Below are positions 22,072 to 22,320 of a stretch of 22,320 nucleotides of DNA, in pieces. The stretch is from DASSLY01 sp035689185 (GTDB taxonomy: Bacteria > Actinomycetota > Actinomycetes > Actinomycetales > Dermatophilaceae): assembly GCA_035689185.1 (NCBI GenBank), contig DASSLY010000082.1, forward strand, positions 1-22,320, written 5' to 3'. The translations under genes were made by a program, and so were the position numbers. The notes under the pieces were generated by a model. It worked only from the letters and a program-made list of their open reading frames with translations. It ran no database searches and was not told where the DNA came from. Position 1 is the stretch's first letter. Each line of letters starts with the position of its first letter.

Positions 22072-22320
22072 TCAGTACGCGAAGGCCAGCGGACGGTCGG
22101 CGTCGTCGCTCGCGTCGTCCTCGGGTGGCAGCTCGGGCGCCCCGGCCCGCGCGTAGCGCAGGAACAGCCCGACCTCCACGATCGCCAGCACCCCGTACAG
22201 CAGCGTGAGGACGACGAGCGAGGTCGCGACGCCGGAGGCGCCGACGGAGGGGGAGACGCTGTCGGCGGTGCGGAACACGCCGAAGACGGTCCACGGCTGC
22301 CGGCCCAGCTCCGTGAAGAT
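22072..22320 (-). CDS. cydA: Cytochrome bd oxidase subunit I, C-terminal end only
   Basis: The right edge cuts this gene; only the last 82 codons are present. The segment ELGRQPWTVFGVFRTADSVSP is split as ELGRQPW and TVFGVFRTADSVSP; this is the very conserved CydA C-terminal motif just before the last helix. A final transmembrane helix (VATSLVVLTLLYGVLAIVEV) and an acidic tail follow (…PPEDDASDDADRP). The haem ligands and Q-loop lie outside the window. It is first of the visible cyd genes, with cydB starting 9 bp after its stop. The operon promoter is therefore outside the window. Confidence 0.96.
   Translation of the reverse strand: MFTELGRQPWTVFGVFRTADSVSPSVGASGVATSLVVLTLLYGVLAIVEVGLFLRYARAGAPELPPEDDASDDADRPLAFAY

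Noticed and set aside
1..22320. Genomic island or prophage
   Set aside because: There is no integrase, transposase, tRNA attachment site or visible shift in base composition; most genes are core or common actinobacterial genes.

Overview
The window is very GC-rich DNA with strong G/C third-position bias, frequent GTG starts and many 4-bp stop/start overlaps. Together with a GTG-started serS, an AAA/TPR pair and cydABDC, this points to an actinomycete (Actinomycetota). I cannot place it to genus. No rRNA, tRNA, integrase, transposase or phage gene is visible; most of it reads as ordinary chromosome.

Layout. (a) 1-2509, minus strand: a compact run of a diacylglycerol-kinase-like lipid kinase, an SRPBCC protein and a Gfo/Idh/MocA oxidoreductase cut by the left edge. 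(b) 2550-5242, plus strand: a DinB-like protein, a terminator-like hairpin, serS and a Cof-type HAD phosphatase whose start overlaps the serS stop. (c) 5251-7784, minus strand: a two-gene unit of an ORC/STAND-like AAA ATPase and a TPR protein with an ATPase-like N-terminus, translationally coupled by a GTGA overlap. I cannot assign it a described function, and it is the best candidate here for an undescribed system. (d) 7825-9920: an SRPBCC protein, a TrmH/SpoU rRNA methyltransferase and a glyoxalase-like protein. (e) 9981-11387: purB on the minus strand, preceded by a 9-bp inverted repeat and a 678-bp gene-free stretch holding nine copies of a 52-bp tandem repeat. (f) 12066-14557: an OmpR-type response regulator and sensor kinase, divergent from a membrane protein with a His/Cys-containing C-terminal domain (14669-15820). 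(g) 15792-22320, minus strand: cydA (partial)-cydB-cydD-cydC followed closely by a BlaI-type repressor, an M56 metallopeptidase and a low-molecular-weight tyrosine phosphatase, spaced like one operon.

Two patterns cross the window. First, tandem repeats occur at five independent places: 120-bp TPR units, a 47-bp unit after the methyltransferase gene, the 52-bp array upstream of purB, an Ala/Gly/Pro minisatellite in the sensor kinase N-terminus and a 12-bp-unit linker in CydC. Second, several genes show a -10-like hexamer exactly 7 nt before the start codon (TAGGCT for serS, TAGGGT for the ATPase, TAGCCT for the lipid kinase, CACAAT for the DinB-like gene), the arrangement expected of leaderless mRNAs. 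I used it to choose starts.
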